Origin: Arcuatula senhousia
Lineage: Eukaryota; Mollusca; Bivalvia; Mytilida; Mytilidae
Assembly: GCA_963971305.1 (NCBI GenBank)
Contig: OZ020305.1
Coordinates: forward strand, 40,807,717 to 40,871,716
DNA: 64,000 nucleotides
Direction of reading: 5' to 3'
In this document: positions 1 to 11,352 of the stretch, in pieces
How the letters are laid out: every line of letters starts with the position of its first letter
Numbering within the stretch: position 1 is the stretch's first letter
Position numbers and translations under genes: made by a program
The notes under the pieces: generated by a model
The model's database searches: none
What the model was told of the DNA's origin: nothing
The model's input: only the letters and a program-made list of their open reading frames with translations

Positions 1-855
1 GTGAAATACATATCAAAATCATTGACACATTTTGTTGACAGAATTTAATGATGAATTCAACAAAGAAAGAATTTTCAAAATTGAATGAATAATAAACATT
101 CTACAACAGTTTTGTCAATACACCCGTTTTAGCCCTTTTTGGCCCTTTTTTCTAAAACAGTAGGGGCCACAAACCCAATATACAAAACGATTCCTTTAGT
201 GGATATAATCATCATATATAAACTTCATAACAATTGGCAGGCCCACTACAACTTAATTTTTGGTATAAAACTATTTGCATTGACAAACTTTTAAAAATGG
301 TGTTTTTGGCCCCTTTGACCCCTAATTTCTCAAAAACGGTAAGAGATATTGCAAATCTGATTGAAAAACGCAGGCAGGGATTTTCACAAGGATTCCAATG
401 AAAAAAAGATTTTGAAAATCGGACCACAAATAAAAAAGTCAATTTTTTGGGTGTGGCCCCTTTTTGACCCCCAGTATCAATGTAACAGTGCAATATATAT
501 CAAAACCATTGACACATTTTGTTGACAGAATTTAATGATGAATTCAATAAAAAAAGAATTTTCAAAATCGAATGAATAGTAAACATTTTACAACAGTTTT
601 GTCAATACACCCATTTTAGCCCTTTTTGGCCCTTTTTTCTAAAATGATAGGGGCCACAACCCCCAAATACAATACCAACCTTCCTTAAGTGGTAACAAAC
701 ATCATATCAAAATTTCATAACATTTGGTCAATATTTACTCAAGTTATTGCACGGAAACCAAAGTGTCCACAGACGACGCCGACAACGACAACGACGACGA
801 CGACGACGACATCGCCATAACATTATACGATCGCAAAAATTTTGCGGTCGTATAA
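1..855. repeat. Tandem dispersed element, truncated by window start, with hairpin end
   Basis: Two copies of a roughly 487-bp unit are visible: the block at 5-175 (containing TTTTAGCCCTTTTTGGCCC) returns at 491-663. The second unit runs into a (GAC)n-like microsatellite at 780-810 and ends in a near-perfect hairpin at 823-855, with arms TTATACGATCGCAAAA and TTTTGCGGTCGTATAA. Tandem core, microsatellite and terminal hairpin together resemble Helentron-associated non-autonomous elements of molluscs. The superfamily is inferred. The left end lies outside the window. Confidence 0.7.
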
Positions 856-1624
856 AAATAAATGTAAAGATGTAAAGTAATCAATAATTATCTTGATATA
901 GTGAAACAAAGTTTTATATTTGTACCTTATATTATGTATACTAATTAATCCAAAATTATGAATGACACAAATGTCACGCTTATTACTAAATTATTTGGCT
1001 CACTTATAATGTATATATAAATATATATCACATACTGATTAATCACAATGATTATAGTGGAAAGATCAGACAGAAAGACGTTGAATCAAAAAATGATTGA
1101 CAGCAAATAAGCAAAAGAACACACAAAGACCATTTTCAAGATATCAGCAAGTATAATATGCCACAGATGTCACTCTTTATGCTGAAACTTTTTTCAAAGA
1201 GTTGTAGTACTAGTAAATTAAATGCATCAATTTTCATAAAGATCATGTACAAAGATGGAAAAGATGAACAAAACATGGATTAAAGTAACTGCAATAATTG
1301 TATCATTATAGATAAAAAATTCTACTCGTAGCCATCGTCCTCTTTTAAGAAATTCCACTAAGTTATAAAGGACCATCAAAATTGTTGAATCAAAATAGCA
1401 TTCCGATAAAGATTTCAATCAACTACATTTATATGGTGGAAACAATACTTGAAAGTTTGTTCAGCGTTTTAGAGTCGTTGCATCCAAACGATTGTTTTAC
1501 AGATGCTAGCACACATTGGCGGACGGATACCATTAGTAAGCCCCTGTGTCACTTCTTGAAGTGAATGAGATTAAATAAAACATTGGTTTCCACCGTAAAC
1601 TGATAGAGAAAAAGAAGACTAAAT
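856..1624. other. AT-rich intergenic stretch, nothing recognised
   Basis: No ORF with coding character, no clear inverted repeat and no similarity to other repeats in the window was seen. The short open frames here look like chance. Confidence 0.5.
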
Positions 1625-1894
1625 TCACTTTCCGGTGATTGCTTCAATTAAAAAAATATTATACAGAAAGTCAGTGTCATGCTTTGATTGCCGTTTTCTT
1701 GTGCTTCTTATATTGGTGTCATCCTGCTGTTCTAGAATCGTCTCCTCTTGGTCCTCCTCTACCTCATTTAAGGTCTGTGTGTCTCCTGAATCTTTTGTTG
1801 GTAACATTATTGTCCCATAATAGTCTAATGACAGAGTTATCGTATCAAGTCCTCTTTGTCGATGGTTCCGATTATAGACCTTACGTCTATAAGC
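1625..1894 (-). other. Open reading frame of about 89 codons, possible exon or transposon remnant
   Basis: The frame is open on the minus strand from a stop just above 1894 down to the stop at 1625; the first ATG is at 1807. The predicted peptide has a basic start (YRRKVYNRNHRQRGLD), an acidic middle (NEVEEDQEETILEQQDD) and a basic patch (RSTRKRQSKH). Such composition is common in the C-terminal tails of retroelement polyproteins, but I recognise no domain. No acceptor in phase with the candidate exon at 2938-3209 was found, so I do not join them. Confidence 0.2.
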
Positions 1895-1935
1895 TTAGAC
1901 CAGCTGCTGATAACTCTTAGTGGATTCAGATTGTC

Positions 1936-2520
1936 TTGGTGATAGAATATCGAGTTCACTTTCTGAGAATTGTCTTCTGTATCCGCTATATCATCAAGAA
2001 GTTTAGCTACGAAAACTTTCTTCTCAAAACTCAGATAGATTTTACTAGCCCCCGGGAATTTTTACTAGCCGATTTCTTATATATTCAACAAAAATTTTCA
2101 AGAAAAGGGGGAGGGAGGGGGGGCCACTTCCGGATCCCCTTGGATCCGCCTCTGATACATTACAGTACAACAAACATAGCATATGATAATTTCAGTTGAA
2201 ATATGTACCAAATTTATGGGGACGAATCGACAGTGTTTTTGGGGCCGTTCCAAATGTGGGGACGGATGAACAGGGCCAAATCAACAGGGATCGAATGGAT
2301 CTACTTGGGGGCGCAGCGATAGGATACCAAGTCAATCTTTCTTATAATGTAATAATTTCCAGCGATTAACCATGGGAAATAGTCTGTACCAAAAACTTTT
2401 TCAGCTACTAGCCCAAACTTTTTCACCAAAATTTCCAATTTTTTTTAACACAAATCTGCTAAATTTTACTAGCCCTCAGGAATTTTTACTAGCCAAAAGC
2501 GTCGGGCTAGTGGCTAAAGG
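1936..2520. repeat. Two related blocks carrying TTTTACTAGCC motifs
   Basis: The motif pair TTTTACTAGCCC-(C/T)-GGAATTTTTACTAGCC occurs at about 2040-2072 and again at about 2463-2495, each preceded by a similar T-rich sequence. The second copy is followed by GGGCTAGTGGCTAA. They are two partial copies of one dispersed repeat; between them (2210-2340) is G-rich non-coding sequence. No coding potential was recognised. Confidence 0.4.
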
Positions 2521-2937
2521 CTTAGATTGTGGGAAACCATGGCGATGTTTTATATGCTTCGATTTTTATAAACATATACATTTGTAACATGCTTTCTTTT
2601 AAATCTTTTTTCATTCATCATGAAGCGACATTTTAATTTACCCCGTTCTCGTTGATCAAAGTGCATGGACCCTCCTTTTTTTTAAACCAAGCAATTAAAA
2701 TGTTAAAGTGTATTTTTTCACAAAAAAATATCATAACCAATCAATTCAAAGGGACTTGTTACGAAAAAAAAATTAAAAATATCTCTCTGGTTTTTTTTGT
2801 TTTGTTTTTTTTTTTTTATATAGAGATATCTTTACAATTTTCGTAATCAATTCACAATTTATTTATTTTTTCGGATCTTGCAGGAGTGGCATCGTGTATT
2901 CAAACTGCTCTTCCGTGTCCATGGCGAAAATCCTTAC

Positions 2938-3209
2938 CTTTGGAAAGTCCGGTTCTGGGGCATTTCGTCGGATGATTTTAATTTTAAAGGAAAGGACCCC
3001 GATCTCTTCCGCCCTTTTCCTCTGTTCCTTGATGCCACACGATTTTTTAGTCTATCGATGACACCACTTAACTTTTCTTTTTCTTCATGGTCGTATTTAA
3101 AGAAAACTGACCATCTTGCAGCCGGCTTTTCTGTGCCAATCTTGTAAATCGCAACCGTTGTTTCATAGATTTGTTTCTCATGTTGTCCCTCCATATTATA
3201 CTGGTACAT
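2938..3209 (-). CDS. Candidate first coding exon of an unidentified minus-strand gene
   Basis: An ATG at 3209 follows an in-frame TAG 21 nt upstream and opens 90 codons plus 2 nt of well-mixed, lysine-rich protein. It begins MYQYNMEGQHEKQ and includes SVFFKYDHEEKEK and the basic stretch NRGKGRKRSG. The frame stops only because it reads into GTAAGG: the sequence CCAAAG/GTAAGG is a consensus 5' splice site, and the stop is the TAA inside it. That makes an exon more likely than a complete gene. The continuation should lie below 2938 or beyond the window start, but no convincing second exon was found. I do not recognise the family. It could still be chance, since no homologue was checked. Confidence 0.4.
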
Positions 3210-3554
3210 GTAACTATCGCTTTTCTATTCTAGCATTCATGCATTGCAAGAATAACGGGAACCAGTTGAAAAAAAGAACAATCGAACCTCCGACGGTACA
3301 GGATACGAACAATTTCCGTATATCGCATACAATAAATGACGAACCACGATCTAATAATTTATATCATTCCATTTTTTTCTGACAACCTGGTAATTAAATT
3401 ATCAATAATTCAAACCTTGGTAATCTAATAATCATTAATTATTTGCTCTTGTAATCAAGTATCACCTTTAAAATGGCCTGAGAATCATGTAATCAAAACC
3501 CCCATGAGAAGGCAAAAATGACAATCAAACATTCTTATTATCTGAGGGCATTAA

Positions 3555-3809
3555 ATAAGAGTCTTCACTAACATCTATTATGATAATGTAGATGGACTTG
3601 AATATACACCCGAAGCAGAAGAAAGTTTTTCTTGTGTTAAAAGAGATAAAAGAAATGGGTGGCGTCTTATAAAAGAAACGTTTAATAAAAACGATGGAAA
3701 ACATTGGTATACTCCGTTAGTGGCGAATAGACCAATTGCAATGTTATCTTGTCGTCAAAAGACCATTAAGCGCTATAATCTAACGTCAGGTCAGAAAAGT
3801 TTTTTTTAA
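3555..3809 (+). other. Open frame without ATG, possible internal/terminal exon or gene relic
   Basis: The plus-strand frame is open between the in-frame stop at 3552-3554 and TAA at 3807-3809. Its peptide is protein-like and of mixed composition, with pieces such as GLEYTPEAEESFSC, NGWRLIKETFNKN and HWYTPLVANRPIAM, unlike the low-complexity frames nearby. No ATG precedes the first methionine in the middle, so if real it must be spliced in from upstream or be a decayed fragment. An AG at 3589-3590 is a weak acceptor candidate. Family unknown. Confidence 0.25.
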
Positions 3810-4175
3810 CAGAGCGACTGTGGTGTGTGCCAAAAATTTAATGGTTAAATGGGGGTATACCTGTTATCTTACATCCCATCAAATGTGTTTGGAAAATGTC
3901 ACGTTTAGAAACCTTGTTGCAGGTTTAAAGAGTAATAGGACCCATTAGATTTATTGCACGATCCTAACCTGCGACCTCTCCTTTTTCCAGTGGAAGTCAA
4001 ACTATGTGTCCCCACATAATCATCATAAATGAATGCGTGTTAAACATAATATATTGTGATATTGGAAACAATTAAAAGATTCCAGATACAAGTTGGAAAC
4101 GAGATCTAACAAAAAAAATTTCAATATTTTCTTTATATAGTATTTAATTTTGTTTTGTTTTTCTTTTGTATTTTT
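3810..4175. other. AT-rich intergenic stretch, nothing recognised
   Basis: No gene, tandem repeat or inverted repeat was seen. The stretch ends in a T-rich run directly before the pearl-like element at 4176, a typical insertion context for such elements. Confidence 0.5.
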
Positions 4176-5380
4176 AGCTCACCTGACCCGAAGGGTCATG
4201 TGAGCTAATGTCATCACTTGACGTCCGTCGTCCGTACACTTTTTAAAACGTTAACTCCTCTGACACCATAAGTTCAATTGCAACTAAACTTGGTATGGTT
4301 GTTCATTAGCATTGGGTGCTTAGAACTGATGTGGGGGTTTTTGATTCGTCGTGAAACATGGCTGCCATGGCTAAAAATAGAACATAGGGGTAAATTGCTG
4401 ATTTTTGCAAATAACTAAAAAACGGCTACAGATATCAAAATTCTGGCACGGTAAAAGTCATCAGCACCTCAAGATCTACCATCCTCGGAAACCCAGGGTT
4501 TCTTCTCTCGCTTACTCATTCATCACCCCTGGGACATTTGGTATGAAATTGTTCGTTTTGAGTTCAGGATCTGATCTTGAACTTGATATAATTTATATAT
4601 AGAATCATGTTTAAATCGCATTAGATAAATCTAAAGCGACCAATCAGAAAGCTCGATACAAAACTATCAAAAACGAAGTATTTCATGCGTTATGTCCCAG
4701 GGGTGATGAATGAGTAAGCGAGAGAAGAACCCCTGGGTTTCCGAGGATGAAGATCTACCTACCTTGAAATTTTGAAGAAAAGCCAACAACCCATGTAGGA
4801 GTTATTGCCCTTTTTGTGATTTTTTGAAAATTTTGCACCTGTTTAGTTCAATATCTTGAGAACTATATAAGATATTTGAGAAATTTAAATTGCATATTGT
4901 TAAGCACGTCAAGATCTACAAAATATGTATAGGGTCAACGTTGTAGGACCTTTCCTTTTAGGAGTTATTGCCCTTCGAACGTCAAAATTGAGCGTTTTAA
5001 CAGCATTTCCTCATTACATTGAAAAGGTTAGCTCCTCTGACACTTTAAGTCCAATTTGAACCAAACTTAGTAGAGTTGTTTATTAGCATTAGGTGTATTG
5101 AACTGATTTGGGGATTTTTGATTTGTTGTAAAACATGGCCACTGTGGCTAAAAATGGAATATTGGTTTAAACTGCATTTTTTTGCTAATAACTCAAAAAG
5201 GGTGACAGATTTTTGAATTTTGATTTTGAACAAAAGTGATCAGCACCTTAAGATCCACCAAATTGTCAGATGACCCCCTTATTAAACTTATGTCCCTTTC
5301 AATGTCAAATAGATTTTGCCTAATAACCTTTTCTTCAGTCACATATGTCAGGTGAGTGATTCAGGCTCCTGGGAGCCTCT
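4176..5380 (+). mobile_element. Pearl/Helentron-type non-autonomous element, copy A
   Basis: It begins AGCTCACCTGACCCGAAGG after TTTTT and ends with GTCAGGTGAGTGATTCAGG followed by the hairpin AGGCTCCTGGGAGCCT. The subterminal AGCTCACCTG and CAGGTGAG sequences form a short inverted repeat. Two diverged internal units share CTCCTCTGACACTTTAAGTCC-like and TAGGAGTTATTGCCC-like text. Other copies lie at 11353, 34760, 41513 and 60418. No coding capacity. It is interrupted by the foldback element at 4480-4749. The family name is inferred from architecture known in bivalves. Confidence 0.75.
4480..4749. mobile_element. Foldback (MULE-like) element with 9-bp target duplication
   Basis: A 270-bp element has inverted arms of about 58 bp that are almost perfect and about 80 bp when imperfect positions are counted. 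The left arm starts CATCCTCGGAAACCCAGGG and the right arm ends CCCTGGGTTTCCGAGGATG. It is flanked by a perfect 9-bp direct repeat AAGATCTAC (4471-4479 and 4750-4758) inside pearl-like copy A. Long TIRs with a 9-bp duplication are typical of Mutator-like (MULE) elements. It has no coding capacity. A partial copy of one arm lies at about 36427-36472. Confidence 0.8.
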
Positions 5381-6012
5381 AGTTATAATATATTCGTTTA
5401 AGCCTATATAATTTTTAAAATGACTTTAAATACATTTCATGATGGACATTGGAAAAACCTTTAAAATTTTAAAATGTCATTTTTATGCTTAAGTTAATTA
5501 CGCTAACATGTTCTGGTGATATTTATTTTATATGAACTTCATAAAGTGATGAGTAATATGCAGCTTTAAATCCATTTGGACAATCAATCTCGTGTTCTTT
5601 ATGACATTTTCAAAGATTAATAGACTCTTAAGTCAGTTTTTATACTTAAATTTAAAGTTAATAAAATAGGCAACATAATTAGGAACTGTCACTTATTTTC
5701 AAAGGTTAAAATGAAATGTATTTGAAGTTGATTAATTTATTAATCAATTATTACATAATAAACAAATTTATACAAAATCAAAACTTTATGTCAGATGAAG
5801 GGATTTGGATAACGTAAAAGAAATTGGTGAGCCAATCTGTCAGAAAACCATTCGAAATCCTAAATTTTGTTTCAAACCAATGTTTTCATATCAACTTAAA
5901 GGATGGTTATATAAATTCTAGTATTTTGACGTTTTTTTTTTTAATTTGGAAAATTGCCAATTTTACCCCTAGGGATTCTGGGTAATGGTTATTAAGATTT
6001 TCAAAATGTCAT
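5381..6012. other. AT-rich intergenic stretch, nothing recognised
   Basis: No coding signal or repeat structure was seen apart from simple T runs. Confidence 0.5.
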
Positions 6013-7141
6013 TATACCCCCCCCACTTCAAAAGTGGGGGGTATATAGTGATAGGGGTGTCCGTCCTTCCGTTACACTTCAGGGTTCCCATCTCTTGTCC
6101 GCAACTCCTCCTAAACCCCTTGATGGATTTTCATGAAACTTACATACAATCTTTGTGACATAATGTAGATGTGCACCTACTATTTTAAAATTTGATCAGA
6201 ATGATTTTTGGAGTTTCCCATAGTAAAAAATGGACTTAGCCATTCGACTACATGGGGGTACCCATCTCTTATCCGCAACTCCTCCTAAACCCCATGATGG
6301 ATTTTCATGAAACTTACACACAATCTTTGTGACATAATGTAGATGTGCACCTACTATTTTAAAATTTGATCAGAATGATTTTGGGGGTTTCCTATACCAA
6401 AACATGGACTTAGCCATTCGACTACATGGGGTACCCATCTCTTATCCGCAACTCCTCCTAAACCCCTTGATGGATTTTCATGAAACTTACACACAATCTT
6501 TGTGACATAATGTAGATGTGCACCTTCTATTTTAAAATTTGATCAGAATGATTTTTGGGGTTTCCTATACAAAACATGGACTTAGCCATTGACTACATGG
6601 GGGTACCCATCTATTATCCACAACTCCTCCTAAACCCCTTGATGGATTTTCATGAAACTTACACACAATTGTTGTGACATAATGTAGATGTGCATCTACT
6701 ATTTTAAAATTTGATCAGAATGATTTTTGGGGTTTCCCATAGCAAAACATGGACTTAGCCATTTGACTTCATGGGGGTACCCATCTCTTATCCACAACTC
6801 ATCCTAAACCCCATGATGGATTGTCATGAAACTTTTACACAATCTTTGTAACATAATATAAATGTGCACCTACTATTAGAAAGGTTGATCAGAATGATTT
6901 GGGGGTTTCCCATAGCAATACATGGACTCAGCCATTCGACTACATGTGGGTGCCCATCTCTTATCTGCAACTCCTCCTAAACCCCTTGATGGATTTTCAT
7001 GAAACCTACACACAATCTTTGTGACATAATGTAGATGTGCATCTCCTATTCTAAATTTTATCTGATTATTTTTTTTTTTTTTTGGGGGGGGGGGGGGGGG
7101 CGGGGGTATTTATTTGCGAGCTGCGGCTCACAGTTTTTCTA
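6013..7141. repeat. Dispersed element with about six 173-bp tandem units
   Basis: It opens with a hairpin at 6013-6044 (arms TATACCCCCCCCACTT and AAGTGGGGGGTATA). It continues as units marked by GATGGATTTTCATGAAACTT at about 6122, 6294, 6469, 6641, 6815 and 6988, a period of 172-175 bp. The units also share CATAATGTAGATGTGCA. The last unit breaks into a T run and a long G run (about 7065-7106), then GCGAGCTGCGGCTCACAG. The architecture again resembles mollusc Helentron-derived elements. No coding capacity. Confidence 0.8.
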
Positions 7142-8336
7142 GTTTTATTTTTAAGGTAAAGGCATTACCCTTTAAACATTTACTGTTCAATTTTCGATAA
7201 TTTGAAGATAAATGGACCAAAAGAAACTTTGAAATACATGAGGTTTTGTAATTATTCAAGCTGATTTTGTAAAGAAACCTAGGAATACCGATGAGCCCTG
7301 TTGGTCAGCCATCTTGAATTTCCCGGAAAAAATATTTTGCCAAAATAAGTTTTTCATGAAGGTCTTTTAGTTAAACCATTCCTATGGTTGGTATGAAAAT
7401 ATTGGTTTGGAACAAAATTGCATGGTTTTCTCCTCGCGGATTGGCTCAACTAAATCATTACACTTTCAAAGCTTAATAATTTCCTACACACTTTTTAACA
7501 TCTTGGGAATGAACTTAAAACGTTTGAGGTTGGGTTGTCGACGTTGAATACAAACTTGCTGTTCAAACACTTATAATTTTGAACCATTACATGTTTCCCT
7601 ATTTAAATAATAAAAAAAAAATGACTGTCGCAGTAAGGTAATTATAATACAATTAATAATTGTTTTTTTCTATCAGTTACTATCATGATTTATCAACATT
7701 AAGAAATGTTATATGTATAACATGATGCAGGTTAAACCTGGTGAGCTTCCGCAGATAAAGTAACTTTCTTATTTATAAATGGTACCCTATACGTTAATGA
7801 AAGCAATAACTCATTATGCAAACATAACAAGGAAATGATTTTATCTAAAACCATATATGGTAAAAATAGACGATTATTTCGGACGTTGTAGAAGACACCT
7901 TTAAAGAATTTCTACTTTCATTTTCGAGTGCAAAGAACAAAAACAAATTTGTTTACTGAGGCGGACAAAGTAAATGTAATGACTAGATGGAAGCAACCTC
8001 AAGTGATAGAATAGAACAATTATGACGTCAATAATTAAAATATGCCCAAAGTCCTTATTTTAAAAAAAAATACCTTACATTTAAAACATCTCATAGCTGG
8101 GAATACTTACAATTAATATATTTTTTGATCAGACACCGATTTCTTCGTGACCGACTTTTGGAGCAGGGCAATAAGAAAGTACGTCTCATACGATCCCTAA
8201 AAAAATTCTTTCTTCGTTATCAGCCACTAGTAGAAAAGTTCAAAATTGAGTTAAAAGATATGGTGGTTAATTGTTTTAATTAGTGTTTGACTGGTGTGTT
8301 GTACTGAGATTATCACCTCAATATCCCTATTGTGTC
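7142..8336. other. Intergenic stretch, nothing recognised
   Basis: AT-rich sequence without a protein-like frame, tandem repeat or inverted repeat that I could detect. Confidence 0.5.
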
Positions 8337-8386
8337 TCACAACTATGTTGTGTTCTATGGTCATTACCAGATCATAGGACGCAATA

Positions 8387-8822
8387 GAAGAGGGAGGATT
8401 GGTGCCATAAAACCTGGTTTAACCCACCACTTATTTTGAAGTGCCTGTACCAAGTCAGGACCATTGCGATCTTTAATTCTTCTGGTTTTGTGTTTCTCTC
8501 AAATAAAAATTACAACAAAGTTTCAGACAAAAGCTTCTGTATTTTGTTCATGATAATTTTTATATCCTACATGTCCTATTATGTTCGACTTACCGGTATA
8601 AAACCCTAATTCCAAGAAAATTTTACAGTGTCACACTATTTTACGTAACTATATATTATGGGTTAAGCAAATTTTACAGTGTCACACTATTTTTTATAAC
8701 TATATATATTACGGACTTGAAGATCCCAATGGAAGAGGGAGGTTTGGCGCCATAAAACATGGTTAACCCACCATTTCGTTTGAAATGCCTGTACCAAGTC
8801 AGGACCATTGCGATCCATAAAT
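8387..8822 (+). repeat. Two 5' fragments of a dispersed SINE-like family
   Basis: The block at 8387-8490 (AGAGGGAGGATTGGTGCC ... CCAAGTCAGGACCATTGCGA) is repeated at 8735-8822. A longer relative starts at 32178 and an inverted one ends near 61375. Between the two copies, the short motif TTTTACAGTGTCACACTATTTT is itself duplicated (about 8619 and 8669). No ORF. Confidence 0.6.
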
Positions 8823-9546
8823 TCTCCGTTATGACTGATTTGTGTAATTTGTCATTTTCTCTGAACTATGAGATTGATCATCCAAGTTCGGTAGTTTTGT
8901 TATTACCTTTATTTATACAATAACTATGAGAAAAGAACGGTTGTCTTGACTATTTTGTGTGGAACTTCGACAGATTTGAATAAGTGGTTGTAACCGATAT
9001 CAAGAACAATAACGGTCAGTCGGTAAAGGTTGGAATTTTTCAGTGACTGGATTTTCAAGACATTGTTTATACAAGGTATTTAAAAGTTTTGAAACGGGTA
9101 TAAAATACAATTTAGTGCGAATGTGATGATTCCCTAGTGGTTTTTGGACAAACAGTAGCAATCCATTAAGTGTTATAAACTCAATAAACTTGAGCGAGTT
9201 GAAGTCATCACATTTGTCATAAAAACAAATTATGTTTCGAAATGGGGATGTTAATAACCAAAAAAGTTTCAGAAAGTTTAATGCTAAGATATACGGTATA
9301 GGTTTAATGGTTTTTGAATATGCATCGAGTCTTAATATGAGGCATTATCAAGATTACTGTATGCTTCTTCTTTTGATGGCTTTGTTGGTTTAGAAGATTT
9401 GTCTAGATTACATAAGTCTATATCATTTGTAAAAAGGAAGATACGTGTATTAACCTGGTGACGTTTTAGCAACATGTAAACTAAGTTAACTAATGCTACA
9501 TGACGGGTCACTATCTATCATCTACAAAACCTTTGTTTTATGTCAG
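8823..9546. other. Upstream region of KY-like gene 1, probably intronic
   Basis: No coding frame is seen. A pyrimidine-rich stretch ending TTTGTTTTATGTCAG at 9546 reads as a possible 3' splice site, so this region may be an intron within the 5' UTR of the gene that follows. Promoter elements were not identified. Confidence 0.35.
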
Positions 9547-9715
9547 ATGGAATTAAGCAGAAGCAGATGATTCAATTAACTTGCCTTACGACAAATCATT
9601 GGTTATAACCGCTTCTCGACGTTTCTATATAATTTCACTTGCGATTTGTGTTTTCACTTCGTATTTTCTTTTAAAAACTAATCAGTTACCCGGTAAATTA
9701 GGCGACTTGCTAAGG
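9547..9715 (+). other. Probable 5' leader of KY-like gene 1 (homologous to that of gene 2)
   Basis: The segment is in frame with the downstream CDS from 9557, has no in-frame ATG, and encodes a hydrophobic stretch (YIISLAICVFTSYFLL) if read through. The same leader can be recognised upstream of gene 2: AAATCATTGGTTAT is at 9593 and at 23295. The distance from this tag to the GAAGGATAC codons is 141 nt here but 145 nt there, so reading frame is not conserved. I therefore treat it as 5' UTR rather than a signal anchor, unless a non-ATG start is used. Confidence 0.45.
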
Positions 9716-10381
9716 ATGAGACCTGAGATAGAGGAAGGATACCTGGGGCCCCAGGAACCATGGAAGGAACTGCAATTGACATGCATGTCGCATCCAAATC
9801 CGGAAATTACCGTACGAGATAACCATTTGGAAATTAAGCTCCAAGCAAGGGCACATGTCAAGTTTACACACCAGCTTATTTGTTGCAGATCCGGAGAAGA
9901 CCTGTCGCAGTATGTGTTTCACCAGACTAAGGAAAGCGTAGTCCATTTCTTGCTTCATTTTCCAAACGCCGGCTACTACAAGCTTCAACTGTTTGCACTT
10001 CCAGCTGCTGATCCAAGCAAATCCTTGCCAAATGTTTACAACTATCTTATTAACTGTACAACAGCTGTTCAGACCGTTTACCCGTTTCCCAAACAATTTG
10101 CGCAGTGGAAAGATGGGTGTTATCTTCACGAACCACTAATTTTACACTCAAAGTCCAACCTGACGAACATCAACTGGAATATCAACGTACCTCATGCCCA
10201 TGGCGTTGCAGTGGTGGTCAATGACGAGTGGCACCACTTTGAAAATAAGGGTGGCCCGGTCTGGCAAGCGAAATTCAGCCTAGACAAGTATAAAGACCAG
10301 AAAACAAGAGTTACTGTTTCAGCCAATTTTTATGGAGAAGAAGAAAGTAAATACAGTACACTTTTGGAGTACATGTTATAA
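9716..10381 (+). CDS. KY/hillarin-family C-terminal Ig-like protein (gene 1)
   Basis: The 221-aa protein starts MRPEIEEGYLGPQEPW; the ATG at 9716 is the first in frame after the stop at 9554 and aligns with the start of gene 2. Residues about 8-115 form one predicted beta-rich domain (KFTHQLICC, GYYKLQLFALPAADP, SLPNVYNYLINC). Residues about 116-221 form a second (VYPFPKQFAQWKDGCYLHEPL, NLTNINWNI, FSLDKYK, KYSTLLEYML). These are hallmarks of the Ig-like region at the C-terminus of kyphoscoliosis peptidase (KY), hillarin and related proteins, which function in muscle and cytoskeleton. The transglutaminase-like Cys-His-Asp core is absent, so catalysis is unlikely. The whole CDS is one exon. It is about 60% identical by eye to the protein at 23413. 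A retained terminal domain, a retrocopy or a lineage-specific family are all possible. Confidence 0.85.
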   Translation: MRPEIEEGYLGPQEPWKELQLTCMSHPNPEITVRDNHLEIKLQARAHVKFTHQLICCRSGEDLSQYVFHQTKESVVHFLLHFPNAGYYKLQLFALPAADPSKSLPNVYNYLINCTTAVQTVYPFPKQFAQWKDGCYLHEPLILHSKSNLTNINWNINVPHAHGVAVVVNDEWHHFENKGGPVWQAKFSLDKYKDQKTRVTVSANFYGEEESKYSTLLEYML

Positions 10382-10600
10382 TTGGGGAGCGAGGACTCAA
10401 CAGTGTGACAATGTTTGGTGTGCTTAAGCAGTTAAAGATCTCTATGTTATACTCAGGCTATTAGCTATGCTGCTTCAGTAAGTACATCTTAACGTTAAGT
10501 GTTCACTTATTTCAAGTATTTTTGCAATGTTAATCAACTTTGTAACACTTTGTATCCCCCTCTGAGAATGTTTTTGATGACTCTTGCTTGCACTTCAGTT

Positions 10601-10606
10601 AATAAA
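10601..10606 (+). terminator. Polyadenylation signal of KY-like gene 1
   Basis: AATAAA lies 220 nt after the stop codon, just past a T/G-rich 3' UTR. A second AAATAAA occurs at about 10667. Which one is used cannot be told from sequence. Confidence 0.5.
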
Positions 10607-11352
10607 TATGTGTTGGCTTTAATCTTAGTTTTAGTGCATGTTACGTGTCCTAATGCCTTTCGGTAAAAATAAACTTTATGAAGCTTATTAAAATTTTGAT
10701 TTTTTTTATCCTGTGACGAACTTATAAATTATTTAAAACTTTTTGATGCGTATGCTTAACTATGTTCTGGCACATGTCCAGTTTTTGCAGTTATCTAGAA
10801 ATAAGTAAAATTTTACTGTTATTTTGTTTTGGCTAATTCTTCAGGTGGCTGAATTATTAACTTAAAACAGAGACGCCCAAGCTACGGTGTCGAAATACCT
10901 GGAAAAATATGCGCTTTATGACGTTACCTGCCTACACGTAGTCATGTTTATTGGACATTCCATTTCGCTTGCATGTATGTCGCTTCTTGATGGGATAATA
11001 AAAATTGGCATATGATATGCACATGATACATGTTTTACTGTTGTTAATAGAATGCATTTTGCTAAAATGTTGACATGAGTATATAAATAAGGAAATGTCC
11101 ATGTATATATTTTCCAAACGAAACAACAAAACTCCAGGCGAATAGCTAAAGTATATTTTCTTTATTGTAAAATTACACCCATTAGGGTCAAGCAATACAA
11201 TGAGTAACTATAAACAAACAAACAAACAAACAGTTTCAATAACACAATAACATCACATGAGAAAAAAATCAAGTAGAATCAGCATTTGCCTGTTTCTCCA
11301 ACTGATATAACTGATTTTTAATGGATAAACTCAATGATGTTCAATAAACAAG
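10607..11352. other. Intergenic stretch, nothing recognised
   Basis: No protein-like frame. A short (AAAC)n run is present at about 11212-11232. The region ends where the pearl-like element begins. Confidence 0.5.

Noticed and set aside
780..810. GAC-repeat as a coding polyaspartate tract
   Set aside because: It is the microsatellite of a dispersed element, directly followed by that element's hairpin end.
4480..4749. Possible CRISPR-like or attachment palindrome
   Set aside because: The arms are a single inverted pair with a 9-bp target duplication, which is a transposon hallmark; no spaced repeats occur.
9581..9715. N-terminal membrane anchor for KY-like gene 1 starting at TTG
   Set aside because: There is no ATG, and the homologous stretch before gene 2 is out of frame, so a 5' UTR is the simpler reading.
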